Assembly: GCA_023264015.1 (NCBI GenBank)
Contig: JALQTJ010000003.1
Span: forward strand, 39,704 to 103,703
Origin: Flavobacteriaceae bacterium
Lineage (GTDB): Bacteria; Bacteroidota; Bacteroidia; Flavobacteriales; Flavobacteriaceae
DNA: 64,000 bases
Direction: 5' to 3'
The notes beneath the pieces are model-generated. The model was not told the DNA's origin and searched no databases. It worked only from the letters and a program-made list of their open reading frames with translations. A program made the position numbers and the translations under genes. Shown here piece by piece: positions 35,792-45,270 of the stretch. The stretch's first letter is position 1, and every line of letters begins with the position of its first letter.

Positions 35792-36655
35792 TTATCCTAA
35801 ATACGTTTTAAGAATTTTACTTCTTGAAGTGTGTTTTAAGCGTCTGATGGCCTTCTCTTTGATCTGGCGTACGCGCTCTCTAGTAAGATCAAAGGTTTCT
35901 CCAATCTCTTCGAGTGTCATAGAATGCTGACCTGCAAGTCCGAAATAAAGGCGAACCACGTCGGCCTCTCTAGGCGTTAGAGTTTCAAGAGCACGTTCGA
36001 TCTCTGTGCGCAACGATTCGTGCAAGAGTTCTTTGTCAGGGTTTGGAGACTCTCCAGAACGCAATACGTCATAAAGATTCGAGTCTTCTCCGTCAATGAG
36101 AGGGGCATCCATCGAAACGTGACGGCCAGAATTTTTAAGCGATTGCTTAACATCTTCAACGGTCATGTCAAGCTCTTGAGCAATTTCTTCAGCTGACGGC
36201 ATGCGCTCATGAGCTTGTTCGAGGTGCGCAAAAGTCTTGTTGATTTTATTGATCGATCCGATCTTGTTTAGCGGAAGACGCACGATACGCGACTGCTCTG
36301 CAAGGGCTTGAAGAATCGATTGACGAATCCACCAAACGGCATAAGAGATAAACTTAAATCCGCGAGTTTCATCAAAACGCTGAGCGGCTTTGATAAGCCC
36401 TAGGTTCCCTTCATTAATAAGATCGGGTAACGTTAACCCTTGGTTTTGATATTGCTTGGCTACAGAAACTACGAAGCGAAGATTTGCTTTAGTCAGTTTC
36501 TCGAGAGCGCGTTGGTCTCCGGCCTTTATTTTTTGAGCGAGTTCAACTTCTTCTTCAGCAGTAATCAAGTCTACTTTTCCAATTTCTTGTAGGTACTTGT
36601 CTAAAGAAGCGGTTTCTCTGTTGGTAACCTGTTTGGTGATTTTAAGCTGTCTCAT
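35792..36655 (-). CDS. rpoD: Primary sigma factor RpoD/SigA (short Bacteroidota form)
   Basis: A 287-residue sigma-70 factor. Region 1.2 begins [19 protein letters not shown] and region 2 contains [29 protein letters not shown]. Region 3 follows near 140-190 and region 4.2 ends [23 protein letters not shown]. Region 1.1 is absent, as is normal for the primary sigma factor of this phylum, which reads TTG/TAnnTTTG promoters. It is a single gene between two terminators. Confidence 0.95.
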   Translation of the reverse strand: MRQLKITKQVTNRETASLDKYLQEIGKVDLITAEEEVELAQKIKAGDQRALEKLTKANLRFVVSVAKQYQNQGLTLPDLINEGNLGLIKAAQRFDETRGFKFISYAVWWIRQSILQALAEQSRIVRLPLNKIGSINKINKTFAHLEQAHERMPSAEEIAQELDMTVEDVKQSLKNSGRHVSMDAPLIDGEDSNLYDVLRSGESPNPDKELLHESLRTEIERALETLTPREADVVRLYFGLAGQHSMTLEEIGETFDLTRERVRQIKEKAIRRLKHTSRSKILKTYLG

Positions 36656-36718
36656 TGCACGTAAAAATTTTAAGTACGCTTTGTTATACGCTCAAAAATC
36701 AAAAAGGTTACAGTTGCC

Positions 36719-36750
36719 AAAAAAAAAGCCGCTCTTAAGGGAGAGCGGCT
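36719..36750 (-). terminator. Rho-independent terminator of pnp
   Basis: On the minus strand, AGCCGCTCT-CCCTTA-AGAGCGGCT followed by a run of T (36727-36719 on the plus strand reads as A). It lies 26 bases past the pnp stop. Confidence 0.88.
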
Positions 36751-36776
36751 TTCTATAGAGAGGAGCTTTGGGCGGC

Positions 36777-39017
36777 TTATTCGTTGCTGCCCTCGTCTCT
36801 TTTAGAATCTCTAGATCCTCTTGAGTCACGACGGTTATTACGGTCGTTTCCGCGACGCTGATCGCGATCTTGGCGCGGTGGACGCTCTTGGTACCCTTCT
36901 GGTTTAGGGAGTAGCGCTCTTCTCGACACCTTCTCTTTCTTGGTACGCGGATCGAATCCGAAGTACTTCACCTCAAATTCGTCTCCCATATTGATCACGT
37001 CAGAGACGTTTTCTGTACGTTCCCATGCGAGTTCTGATACGTGTAACAAGATTTCATTACCTGGAGCCTCAACATATTCTACTACAGCTCCAAAGTCTAA
37101 CATCTTGATCACCTTAACCGTATACGTGTTTCCGACTTCTGGTTTAAATAGCAGTGATTCAATAGAAGCGATGACGGCATCAATACCTTCTTGGTTGGTA
37201 CCGAGTATTTCTACCAGACCTTCACCTTCTTCTGTTTCGTTGATCACAATGGTACACTCCGTAGTTTTCTGAAGTTCTTGGATGTTTTTTCCACCACTTC
37301 CGATAAAGGCACCGATCAAATCACCAGGAATACGAGTCGTCACAATTTTCGGAGCATGAGCCTTCACCTCTTGACGCGGTGTATCTAAGGTCTCAATAAG
37401 TTTTCCAAGAATGTGAAGTCTTCCTTCTTTAGCTTGGTATAGTGCTTTGGTAAGGATCTCATAAGAAAGCCCTTTTACCTTAATATCCATTTGACAAGCA
37501 GTGATACCATCGGCAGTACCTGTCACCTTGAAGTCCATGTCTCCGAGGTGGTCTTCGTCACCGAGAATATCAGAAAGTACCGCGTACTTGCCCGATTCAA
37601 CATCAGTGATCAACCCCATAGCAATACCTGATACAGGTTTTTCGATCTGAATTCCTGCATCCATGAGAGCAAGAGTTCCTGAACAAACAGTAGCCATTGA
37701 GGATGAACCGTTTGATTCTAATACTTCAGACACTACACGAACGGTGTATGGGCATGAAGCTGGAATCATGTTTTTCAGGGCACGTTGTGCTAGATTTCCG
37801 TGTCCGACTTCTCTTCTTGAAGTACCGCGAATGGGTCGTGCTTCTCCTGTAGAGAAAGGAGGGAAGTTATAGTGCAAGTAGAACTTTTCTTCACCTTCTA
37901 AAGAGGGCATGTCGATGATGTTCGCATCGCGAGAAGTTCCTAAGGTAACCGTTGAAAGCACCTGAGTTTCTCCACGAGTAAAGATCCCTGATCCGTGTGT
38001 TGAAGGCAAATAATCTACCTCACACCAAATTGGACGAATCTCGTCAGTTTTTCTACCGTCTAATCGCAGACCCTCGTCAAGGGTAAGATTACGAACGGCT
38101 TCTTTTTCGATTTTGTAGAAATATTTCGAAATAAGTCCACCATAGGTTTCGTGCTCTTCTTCAGTAAAGGCCTCTTTGACACTTTCTTTAATCTCAGAAA
38201 AGGCCTGGCTGCGCTCTTTTTTAGAAGAACCTTTTTTAGCTACCTCATACACTTTATCGTAGGCTAATTCTCTTACACGTGCTTCAAGGGCAGCGTCTTC
38301 TACTGCTCCATCGAATTCGCGTACCTCTTTCTTGCCAACTTGTGCGACGAGTTTCAACTGAGACTCACATTGTGTCTTAATAGCCTCATGAGCGAATTTG
38401 ATGGCTTCAACCATCTCTTCTTCACTAATTTCTTTCATTTCACCTTCAACCATCATTACAGAATCAGCTGAAGCTCCAATAATCATGTCGATGTCAGAGT
38501 CTTTCAGTTGCGCTAACGATGGGTTCAAGACAAATTCTCCATTGATGCGTCCCACACGCACCTCTGAAATTGGAGTTTCAAAAGGAATGTCTGAAAGCTG
38601 AAGCGCTGTTGAAGCGGCTAGTCCAACAAGTGCATCTGGAGTGATGCTGTCATCAAGCGACATTACTTGCAGCATGACTTGCGTTTCTGAGTGATAGTCT
38701 TTAGGGAAAAGTGGACGCAATACACGGTCTACAATACGCATGGTGAGTACTTCACCGTCGCTTGGGCGTGCTTCACGCTTAAAAAATCCGCCAGGATAAC
38801 GTCCTGCTGCTGCAAATTTCTCACGGTAATCTACCGTTAAGGGTAAAAAGTCAACATCTGCGGCTTGATAGTTAGAGACTACTGTACACAAAAGCATACA
38901 ATTTCCAGAGCGAACCACAACAGAACCATGAGCCTGCTTGGCAAGTTTTCCGGTTTCGATCGTAATGTTACGACCGTCTCCGAGGTCTATGACCTCTTGG
39001 TAGGTTTTAGGAATCAT
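36777..39017 (-). CDS. pnp: Polyribonucleotide nucleotidyltransferase (PNPase)
   Basis: A phosphorolytic 3'-5' exoribonuclease. Two RNase PH domains ([27 protein letters not shown] near 70; [26 protein letters not shown] near 390), then KH ([26 protein letters not shown]), S1 ([21 protein letters not shown]) and an Arg/Asp-rich tail. ATG 39017 ([16 protein letters not shown]) is preferred over the in-frame start at 39071, because family members begin there and the extra 18 residues are hairpin-coding leader. It is downstream of rpsO, the usual order. Confidence 0.95.
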   Translation of the reverse strand: MIPKTYQEVIDLGDGRNITIETGKLAKQAHGSVVVRSGNCMLLCTVVSNYQAADVDFLPLTVDYREKFAAAGRYPGGFFKREARPSDGEVLTMRIVDRVLRPLFPKDYHSETQVMLQVMSLDDSITPDALVGLAASTALQLSDIPFETPISEVRVGRINGEFVLNPSLAQLKDSDIDMIIGASADSVMMVEGEMKEISEEEMVEAIKFAHEAIKTQCESQLKLVAQVGKKEVREFDGAVEDAALEARVRELAYDKVYEVAKKGSSKKERSQAFSEIKESVKEAFTEEEHETYGGLISKYFYKIEKEAVRNLTLDEGLRLDGRKTDEIRPIWCEVDYLPSTHGSGIFTRGETQVLSTVTLGTSRDANIIDMPSLEGEEKFYLHYNFPPFSTGEARPIRGTSRREVGHGNLAQRALKNMIPASCPYTVRVVSEVLESNGSSSMATVCSGTLALMDAGIQIEKPVSGIAMGLITDVESGKYAVLSDILGDEDHLGDMDFKVTGTADGITACQMDIKVKGLSYEILTKALYQAKEGRLHILGKLIETLDTPRQEVKAHAPKIVTTRIPGDLIGAFIGSGGKNIQELQKTTECTIVINETEEGEGLVEILGTNQEGIDAVIASIESLLFKPEVGNTYTVKVIKMLDFGAVVEYVEAPGNEILLHVSELAWERTENVSDVINMGDEFEVKYFGFDPRTKKEKVSRRALLPKPEGYQERPPRQDRDQRRGNDRNNRRDSRGSRDSKRDEGSNE

Positions 39018-39062
39018 AAGTGATGGGGAATCATCCCCTAAATTTAGAGGCTTTAGCCTCAA
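39018..39062 (-). promoter_or_regulatory. pnp 5' leader with two hairpins
   Basis: GAGGCT-TT-AGCCTC (39047-39060) and GGGGA-ATCA-TCCCC (39025-39038) lie in the 45 bases before the pnp start. The second hairpin ends 7 bases from the ATG and could mask the translation start. E. coli pnp is autoregulated through a leader hairpin; function here is inferred only. Confidence 0.45.
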
Positions 39063-39162
39063 GTTAAACATTTGGTCTTTGGCCGAATGGCCGATGTTGT
39101 TGTGTTGTTGCTAAGAAGCGTGACCAATGAAAAACTTAAAAAAAGCGGTTGGGCTTTAAAGA

Positions 39163-39187
39163 AAAGCACCGCCTGAAGCGGTGCTTT
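39163..39187 (-). terminator. Terminator-like hairpin between rpsO and pnp
   Basis: On the minus strand a perfect 10-bp stem (39187-39178 with 39172-39163), 5-base loop, then TTTTCTTT-like sequence directly after the rpsO stop. Probably partial, letting some transcripts continue to pnp. Confidence 0.75.
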
Positions 39188-39191
39188 ATGT

Positions 39192-39461
39192 TTATTTACG
39201 AATACCTAATTCTTTGATTAAAGAACGGTATTTTTCAATATCGTTATTCTTGAGGTAATCGAGTAAACTTCTGCGCTTACCTACTAGTTTTACTAACGAA
39301 CGCTCTGTGTTAAAATCCTTGTGATTTTTCTTTAAGTGCTCTGTTAAGTAATTAATGCGGTAGGTGAAAAGAGCAATCTGCCCTTCTGTTGAACCGGTGT
39401 TTTTTTCGGTTCCACCGTACTGTTTGAAGATTTCAGCCTTCTTTTCTTTACTTAAATACAT
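39192..39461 (-). CDS. rpsO: 30S ribosomal protein S15
   Basis: An 89-residue primary 16S rRNA-binding protein. GGTEKNTGSTEGQIALFTYRIN near residue 15, HLKKNHKDFNTERSLVKLVGKRRSLLDYL and YRSLIKELGIRK are diagnostic of uS15. It is transcribed from an exact TATCTTTG promoter whose transcript should begin with a hairpin, and it ends at a terminator before pnp. Confidence 0.97.
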   Translation of the reverse strand: MYLSKEKKAEIFKQYGGTEKNTGSTEGQIALFTYRINYLTEHLKKNHKDFNTERSLVKLVGKRRSLLDYLKNNDIEKYRSLIKELGIRK

Positions 39462-39491
39462 TCCAATATTGTGTTAATGATTTTTATGTAT

Positions 39492-39510
39492 CTCATTGAC
39501 TATCAATGAG
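39492..39510 (-). promoter_or_regulatory. Perfect hairpin at the 5' end of the rpsO transcript
   Basis: CTCATTGA-CTA-TCAATGAG, an 8-bp perfect stem, begins about 5 bases after the -7 element and ends 30 bases before the S15 start codon. It could be an S15 autoregulatory site or a DNA operator. S15 autoregulation by leader structures is known in several phyla but not, to my knowledge, in this form. Confidence 0.45.
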
Positions 39511-39514
39511 GGCG

Positions 39515-39522
39515 CAAAGATA
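39515..39522 (-). promoter_or_regulatory. -7 element of the rpsO promoter
   Basis: Exact TATCTTTG on the minus strand in the 75-bp gap between accD and rpsO, 53 bases before the rpsO ATG. Confidence 0.65.
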
Positions 39523-39536
39523 CATTTTATTCTCAG

Positions 39537-40424
39537 TTATTCTAGGTCTTCTTTTTGTTTTTCTTCACGAAGCGGAAGATTCAAGATCAAGTCGATGTAT
39601 AAATTGATCTTCTTCTTGAGCTCATTTCGATGTGAAATGAAATCTAGAAACCCGTGTTCTTGTAAGAATTCAGAAGTTTGAAAGTCTTCAGGCAAGTCTT
39701 TTCCTGTGGTGTCTTTCACTACACGAGGTCCAGCAAATCCAATCAGTGCTCCGGGCTCAGCAATATTAATATCTCCGAGCATCGCATAAGATGCTGTTGT
39801 TCCTCCTGTAGTGGGGTCGGTACATAACGAGATATAAGGAATCTTAGCCTCGGCAAGCTGGGCAAGTTTTGTTGCAGTTTTTGCCATTTGCATGAGCGAT
39901 AACGCAGCCTCCATCATTCGAGCTCCCCCAGACTTAGAAATAATAAGCAAGGGTGATTTACGTTTTTTTGCTACGTCTATGGCACGTGCAATTTTTTCTC
40001 CCACGACACTTCCCATAGAACCTCCAATGAATGAAAAATCCATACAGGCAACAACTAATTCTCTACCCATGGATAGACCGTAAGCGGTACGAACGGCGTC
40101 CTTGAGGTTGGTCTTCTTTTTAGCGTCTACAAGGCGATCTTTGTACTTTTTAGTGTCTTCGAAGCGCAGCGGATCTTTCGACGAAAGGTCTGCATTGAAT
40201 TCAGTGAAGGTATTGTCGTCAAAAAGCAACTCGAAGTATTCTTTACTTCCAATGCGGACGTGGTAATCATCTTCGGGCGATACATAGGCATTTTTCGCCA
40301 ACTCTTCAGACTCGACTATTTTTCCTGTGGGCGATTTATACCACAGGCCAACCGGGGTGTCTTTTTTTTCCTCGGTGGCGGTCTGAATTCCTTTTTCTTT
40401 TCTCTTAAACCATAAAGATGACAT
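39537..40424 (-). CDS. accD: Acetyl-CoA carboxylase carboxyltransferase subunit beta, lacking the zinc-ribbon cysteines
   Basis: Transfers CO2 from carboxybiotin to acetyl-CoA, the first step of fatty acid synthesis. The 295-residue protein has the crotonase-like core with [20 protein letters not shown] near 165, [17 protein letters not shown] near 200 and [12 protein letters not shown]. The N-terminal zinc ribbon is present in outline, but all four Cys are replaced (KSPTGK and VSPEDD in place of CxxC pairs, near residues 30-55). It lies 9 bp downstream of fba, so likely co-transcribed. Confidence 0.95.
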   Translation of the reverse strand: MSSLWFKRKEKGIQTATEEKKDTPVGLWYKSPTGKIVESEELAKNAYVSPEDDYHVRIGSKEYFELLFDDNTFTEFNADLSSKDPLRFEDTKKYKDRLVDAKKKTNLKDAVRTAYGLSMGRELVVACMDFSFIGGSMGSVVGEKIARAIDVAKKRKSPLLIISKSGGARMMEAALSLMQMAKTATKLAQLAEAKIPYISLCTDPTTGGTTASYAMLGDINIAEPGALIGFAGPRVVKDTTGKDLPEDFQTSEFLQEHGFLDFISHRNELKKKINLYIDLILNLPLREEKQKEDLE

Positions 40425-40433
40425 ATAGAAGAA

Positions 40434-41507
40434 TTAAAGTGTGTTAACGTTGTTAAGGTCTTCAAACGCCTGCTTTAAACGCGTTGAGAAGGTTTGTTCT
40501 CCTTTGCGCAACCAAACGCGAGGGTCGTAGTGCTTTTTGTTCGGAACATCGTCTCCCTCAGGATTACCGATCTGAGCAGCGAGATAGTCTTTTTTATCAG
40601 ACATATAATCTCTGATACCTTCTGTGAAGGCGTATTGAAGATCGGTATCGATATTCATTTTAACTACCCCGTATCCTATAGATTCTCTGATCTCCTCAAG
40701 GCTAGAACCTGATCCGCCGTGGAAGACAAAGTCAATCGGGTTCGGACGGTCGATGCCGTATTTTTCGATAATGTAAGACTGAGAGTTTTTCAGAATAACC
40801 GGGGTTAATTTGACGTTACCTGGCTTGTACACCCCATGTACGTTTCCGAATGCAGCGGCAACCGTGAATCTATGACTTACTGAAGACAGTTCTTCATAGG
40901 CATAGGCCACTTCTTCAGGCTGGGTATACAATTTTGAAGAATCAATATCGGTATTGTCTACTCCGTCTTCTTCACCACCCGTAACACCGAGTTCGATTTC
41001 AAGGGTCATCCCCATTGGAGCCATACGCTCTAAATACTTTTTACAAAGCTGAATGTTTTCTTCTAGAGGTTCTTCTGATAGATCGATCATATGTGAAGAA
41101 AATAACGGCTTTCCATGTGCTTTAAAGTGCTCTTCGCTTGCATCGAGCAATCCGTCGATCCAAGGCAATAGGTTTTTCGCACAGTGGTCGGTATGAAGGA
41201 TAACAGTGGCGCCGTATGCTTCAGCGAGTTGATGAACGTGTTTGGCTCCTGCTATCGATCCTGCGATTGCGGCTTTTTGACCGTCGTTTGAAAGTCCTTT
41301 TCCTGCATTGAATTGCGCACCTCCGTTTGAAAATTGAATAATAACTGGGGCATTTAAAGTTGCCGCTGTTTCTAAGACAGAATTAATAGTGTTGGAACCA
41401 GTAACGTTGACTGCTGGCAGCGCAAATGATTTTTGTTTTGCCAAGGCAAATATCGCCTGAACTGCGTCTCCGGTCGCTACGCCTGGTACTATAGAATGTG
41501 AAGCCAT
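40434..41507 (-). CDS. fba: Class II fructose-bisphosphate aldolase
   Basis: The zinc-dependent aldolase of glycolysis and gluconeogenesis. Visible are ILHTDHCAKN near residue 104, the Zn-binding and catalytic region LEIELGVTGGEEDGVDNT near 170, FGNVHGVYKPGNVKL near 223 and FHGGSGSSLEEI near 262. ATG 41507 (MASHSIVPGVATG) is chosen because homologues begin there and the promoter at 41538 lies inside the longer reading. About 357 residues, the usual E. coli-type length. Confidence 0.95.
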   Translation of the reverse strand: MASHSIVPGVATGDAVQAIFALAKQKSFALPAVNVTGSNTINSVLETAATLNAPVIIQFSNGGAQFNAGKGLSNDGQKAAIAGSIAGAKHVHQLAEAYGATVILHTDHCAKNLLPWIDGLLDASEEHFKAHGKPLFSSHMIDLSEEPLEENIQLCKKYLERMAPMGMTLEIELGVTGGEEDGVDNTDIDSSKLYTQPEEVAYAYEELSSVSHRFTVAAAFGNVHGVYKPGNVKLTPVILKNSQSYIIEKYGIDRPNPIDFVFHGGSGSSLEEIRESIGYGVVKMNIDTDLQYAFTEGIRDYMSDKKDYLAAQIGNPEGDDVPNKKHYDPRVWLRKGEQTFSTRLKQAFEDLNNVNTL

Positions 41508-41537
41508 TGTGTTCGTTTTATTATTGATGTTAGAGGG

Positions 41538-41545
41538 CAAATGTA
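41538..41545 (-). promoter_or_regulatory. -7 element of the fba-accD operon
   Basis: Exact TACATTTG on the minus strand, 30 bases before the fba ATG, in the short gap after tamL. Confidence 0.6.
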
Positions 41546-41555
41546 CTAAATGCTT

Positions 41556-43961
41556 TTAAAAAGGATAGTTGATTCCAATGTTGAATAAAGGTCGATTATT
41601 CGAGCGATTAAAAATCCATCTTTCGGCATCTGTAAGTGCTGGATTGAGCATTTTGTAAGCAAGGTCGAGTCTGAATATGAAGTAATCGAAATCGTAGCGC
41701 AAGCCTACGCCAGAGGCGATAGCACTATCTTTAAGCGATCTCCATCCGTGAAAAACGGCAGCCTCATTTTCAGTGCCGTCAAGTGCATTCCAAATATTTC
41801 CTATGTCGGTAAAGAGAGCTCCGTAGAGGCTTCGTGAAAGCGGAAATCTGAGTTCTGCGCTTAAGGTGAGTTTAAGATTAGCATCGTTGAACTCATTGAG
41901 TTGATTGGTCGTTCCTGGTCCAAGCGTATAGGCATTCCAACCTCTAATGTCATTGGTTCCACCGGCGAAGAAGCTTCTTACAAAGGGTACAGTGCTTGAG
42001 CGTCCAAGCGGAAGCGCAAACCCACCATAAGCGCGAAAGGCGGCACTTGATCGCTGACCCAGTGGCCAGTGTTTGATATACTGAAGCTCTGATTTGAGGT
42101 AATGCGCATAGGCGACATCGAAGAGCTCTCCGGGGGTGCTAAAAGGTTCTAACGCATCGAGTAAGAATCCTGCGAGCTCAAACTTAGCATAGTATTGACG
42201 ATAGGCTGATGCGTTTCGATTCGTAGTGTTTTCATTGAGCAAGGCGTAGCTTGAAGATACAATGAGGTTGTTTTCGGTCAATCGTGCCCTTCTTTCTTCT
42301 ATTCGGCTCAAAAGCAACGCATCTGCTGCGTTTAAAGGTATACTTTGGTCTTGAACTCCTGAGATGAAAGCGGCTGTTCCGTCAGGGATTTTAAGCTGTA
42401 GACTTCCGACTAATTCAGAAGCCTCAAACAAGTCGGTGTACTGAGGATTCGTCTTTAGCGGTGTTGAAAGTTCATCAAGCGTCTCAAAAGTGTTGCGGTA
42501 AATAGAAAAGAAATTGTCAGGATTGAGGTTGTTTACGTAAGAGATCTTAGGGAATTCGATAGTATGTTGGCTCGATCCACTGCTAAAGTTGAAGCGATAA
42601 ATCGCATTGAAGGTTTGTCGATCTAGGCCTAGATTTTGCTGAAATACTGTTCCGATTTGCAAGGTGCTAATCGGATTCTTCTCCATTGAGATGAAACGGT
42701 CGAGTGAGAAGCCGTACCACCATCTCGGAAAGCTTAGGTTGAGGTCAACCCCAAGTTCTGAGGTGATATTGGCGCCGGGAATTATGGAGTTACCAATGGT
42801 TCCACTTAGTGAAAGACTTAGGTTTTCAAAAGAACCGAAGACGTTTCTTGCGAGCACAGAAGAACGAAGAGATGTACCAATTTGCTGTATAGCAGAGTGG
42901 GTAAGATCAAAATCAGCGGTGAGCGAGTAGCGCTTACGGGACCTAAGATAAAGGTTGAGATCAACAATAGAATCGTTTTGAACACTGTAATTGACTGATG
43001 GATAGCTAAAGTAATTGAGTTGCCCGATACGGTTTAGGGTGGTTGTTCTTAAGGCATCGCTGTATAATTTGCCAGGTTTAAAAGCGATTCGCTCTTCAAG
43101 CGCATTTAGATCAACTTCGTCATCAGCGGTATACATGTAGATCTGATTAATGGTATCCGCAGGGATTGTTGCCGATCCGTTGAGCTGATCAAAAAGTACA
43201 TTTACCCTTCCTAGTCTATAGGCTTGTGTGGTGGCATTTGAGTCGATCACCGTTGTGACCTTGACTTTTTTCGAGGTATTGGTTTGTGTCGTATCACCGT
43301 CTATCTCAAAATAAATGTCACTCTTCTGAAGACCAAATGCCCCTTTGTTTCTAAGTAAGGCCAAAATCCGCTGTCTCTCTCTTTCGAGGAGGTCTATGTT
43401 CAACGGTTCTTCAGGATGAATCAGCCGTTCATTTTCATAGGCTGTCAGGCTGTCGAGTAAACTGCGATTAGGAAACTTATAGCCGATGCTGTCTATAATA
43501 AATTGATCTCCCGGACTAACGACAAAGCGCTGTTTTACCTTCTGCTGAGACTTTGTATACGCTAGTTCAAAGCGCGTATGCACATTGAAATACCCCCTCT
43601 TTCTATACGCCCTGTTTAGTCGAGCCACACTTAATGCCGATTCGATAGAGTCTAAAATAACGGGAGCTTCACCTTTTGCCCTAAACCACCGGCCGAAAGC
43701 CTTGTTTTTGGAACCACTGGCATTAAAAATCCAAAGTTTTAAGGGAATCCCTAGGATCTTTTTGTTTGCTTTTTGTCTTAGGACATCTTGAAGGGCAGGA
43801 TCAACCTTTGAGTTATCAGTAGTCTGAATTTCATTGTCGGCAAGAAGGGCCGCCCCTTCAGGAAGTTTTCGCACTGAGCTGCATGAAAGTATCCCGCTCA
43901 AAGAAATAAATAAAACTACCTTTAGAACTCCATTAAAAAAAGGAAGGGGCCTTTCACGCAT
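41556..43961 (-). CDS. TamA/BamA-like Omp85 outer membrane lipoprotein (TamL type)
   Basis: An 801-residue Omp85-family protein. The N-terminus has a hydrophobic stretch and lipobox ISLSGILSC with Cys27, so it should be lipidated. POTRA-like repeats occupy about residues 60-330 (AYRKRGYFNVHTRFEL). A 16-strand-type barrel ends with GIGLRYDFDYFIFRLDLAYKML...FNIGINYPF, including the SFFAGGTNDIRGW motif of the lid loop. Lipidated TamA relatives (TamL) are typical of Bacteroidota. No tamB-like gene is adjacent. Start codons of this and the divergent RNA methyltransferase gene are 21 bp apart. Confidence 0.85.
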   Translation of the reverse strand: MRERPLPFFNGVLKVVLFISLSGILSCSSVRKLPEGAALLADNEIQTTDNSKVDPALQDVLRQKANKKILGIPLKLWIFNASGSKNKAFGRWFRAKGEAPVILDSIESALSVARLNRAYRKRGYFNVHTRFELAYTKSQQKVKQRFVVSPGDQFIIDSIGYKFPNRSLLDSLTAYENERLIHPEEPLNIDLLERERQRILALLRNKGAFGLQKSDIYFEIDGDTTQTNTSKKVKVTTVIDSNATTQAYRLGRVNVLFDQLNGSATIPADTINQIYMYTADDEVDLNALEERIAFKPGKLYSDALRTTTLNRIGQLNYFSYPSVNYSVQNDSIVDLNLYLRSRKRYSLTADFDLTHSAIQQIGTSLRSSVLARNVFGSFENLSLSLSGTIGNSIIPGANITSELGVDLNLSFPRWWYGFSLDRFISMEKNPISTLQIGTVFQQNLGLDRQTFNAIYRFNFSSGSSQHTIEFPKISYVNNLNPDNFFSIYRNTFETLDELSTPLKTNPQYTDLFEASELVGSLQLKIPDGTAAFISGVQDQSIPLNAADALLLSRIEERRARLTENNLIVSSSYALLNENTTNRNASAYRQYYAKFELAGFLLDALEPFSTPGELFDVAYAHYLKSELQYIKHWPLGQRSSAAFRAYGGFALPLGRSSTVPFVRSFFAGGTNDIRGWNAYTLGPGTTNQLNEFNDANLKLTLSAELRFPLSRSLYGALFTDIGNIWNALDGTENEAAVFHGWRSLKDSAIASGVGLRYDFDYFIFRLDLAYKMLNPALTDAERWIFNRSNNRPLFNIGINYPF

Positions 43962-43982
43962 GGGGCTAAATTAATCGAAAAA

Positions 43983-44735
43983 ATGATGCTCAGTCGCTCA
44001 GAAGTCAGGCAAATACAACAGTTAAAGCACAAAAGAACCCGTGACGATTTAGGGATGTTCTGTGTAGAGGGTGTTAAATCTGTAACCGAGGGTTTGAGGG
44101 CTGATTTTGAGCCTGTTCTCTCTTTGACCACTTCAGCCCAATTGCAAGCTGAATTCGAGCAAAAGTTTAAATTACCTCTAAGGGTTGTAGAGGCTCAGGT
44201 GATGAAAAAATGCACGCATTTTTCAACGCCCTCTGAGGTGTTGGTCGTATTTAAAAAGCCAACAGTGGTGTCGCTTCCTCACGATCAATGGATCGTTGCT
44301 CTAGATGAGATTCAAGACCCCGGAAACCTAGGTACATTAATGCGTACGCTAGATTGGTTTGGTTTTAGATACCTGCTCTGTTCTCCGCATACCGTAGATT
44401 GTTTTAACCCTAAAACCATTCAAGCAAGTATGGGCTCGTATACGCGGGTATCTTGTTTGTACGAAGACTTGCCAAATGCCTTTGAGCGTTTGAAACTTCC
44501 GCTTTACGGGGCCGATTTGAAGGGTCAGAAATTAACCGAAATGAACTTTGAACCTAAAGGTATTCTAGTATTAGGAAACGAAGGTCATGGTCTTTCTGAT
44601 GCGGTTAAACAGCGTATTAATCATTTTATCACAATACCGAGTGCAGATGGTGCCCAAGTAGAGAGCTTAAATGCTGCTGTTTCGGGGGCAATTATTGCCT
44701 ATACAATTTCCAGCCGTCTCGGGTTTCGACGCTAA
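43983..44735 (+). CDS. TrmH/SpoU-family RNA 2'-O-methyltransferase
   Basis: A 250-residue SPOUT methyltransferase. An N-terminal substrate-binding domain (QIQQLKHKRTRDDLGMFCVEGVKSVTEGL) is followed by the knotted SAM domain with LDEIQDPGNLGTLMRT near 100, NPKTIQASMGSYTRV near 140, LVLGNEGHGLSD near 198 and IPSADGAQVESLNAAVSGAI near 220. The target RNA is not identifiable. An ATG immediately follows the first ATG, so the start is ambiguous by one codon. Its 3' end overlaps porT by 44 bp on the other strand. Confidence 0.9.
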   Translation: MMLSRSEVRQIQQLKHKRTRDDLGMFCVEGVKSVTEGLRADFEPVLSLTTSAQLQAEFEQKFKLPLRVVEAQVMKKCTHFSTPSEVLVVFKKPTVVSLPHDQWIVALDEIQDPGNLGTLMRTLDWFGFRYLLCSPHTVDCFNPKTIQASMGSYTRVSCLYEDLPNAFERLKLPLYGADLKGQKLTEMNFEPKGILVLGNEGHGLSDAVKQRINHFITIPSADGAQVESLNAAVSGAIIAYTISSRLGFRR

Positions 44736-45270
44736 CACCAATAAATAGGCTGCTGCTTTTCTCTTGAAGTCCAGAGATGTCGTGTTGCACACGAAGGTGG
44801 AGCCCAGCTTTACTTTTTTTGAGGTAAAAATCAAATCCCAGGCCGGTTTCGATATAGTGCGCTAGAGTTGTGCTTTCGGTTTGCATGCGATACCCCATTT
44901 GATAGCCTGCAATGATAAAGGGATTGATGTTTTCTACCCGATTTGCACTGTACTTAAATAAAACGGGAAGTTGAAGTTCGGTATACGGTTCAAATGAAAC
45001 TTCAAGATTTTGTTTTTCGAGTATAACTCCTGGCTCTAGCCTAAGATCAAAACGTGGAATCAGTGTACGCTCAAGTGAAAATCTTACCGTATAGTTTTCT
45101 AAAAAGTCGGCGGTTGAATTGGGGTAGTTTCCGAATAAAACCCCAAAATTCCAGGTTTCTTGGTCCGCTCCGCTGAGGTTTAAAGAGGGTCTAAACTTTT
45201 TCTGAGCACTGAGAGAAAAAGAGGTTAGAAGCATAAGTGCTCCTACAAAGAGTGTCTTACTTCTGCGCAT
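44692..45270 (-). CDS. porT: PorT/SprT-family outer membrane beta-barrel protein
   Basis: About 192 residues. Signal peptide MRRSKTLFVGALMLLTSFSLSAQ precedes an eight-strand-like barrel with alternating beta strands (NFGVLFGNYPNSTADF, FDLRLEPGVILEKQNLEV, LQLPVLFKYSANR, IETGLGFDFYLKK). In Flavobacterium and Porphyromonas, PorT/SprT is needed for type IX secretion, and in flavobacteria it is downstream of ubiE, as here. Start ATG 45270 gives the standard signal peptide; it overlaps ubiE by 14 bases. Assignment rests on synteny plus fold pattern. Confidence 0.8.
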   Translation of the reverse strand: MRRSKTLFVGALMLLTSFSLSAQKKFRPSLNLSGADQETWNFGVLFGNYPNSTADFLENYTVRFSLERTLIPRFDLRLEPGVILEKQNLEVSFEPYTELQLPVLFKYSANRVENINPFIIAGYQMGYRMQTESTTLAHYIETGLGFDFYLKKSKAGLHLRVQHDISGLQEKSSSLFIGVSVETRDGWKLYRQ

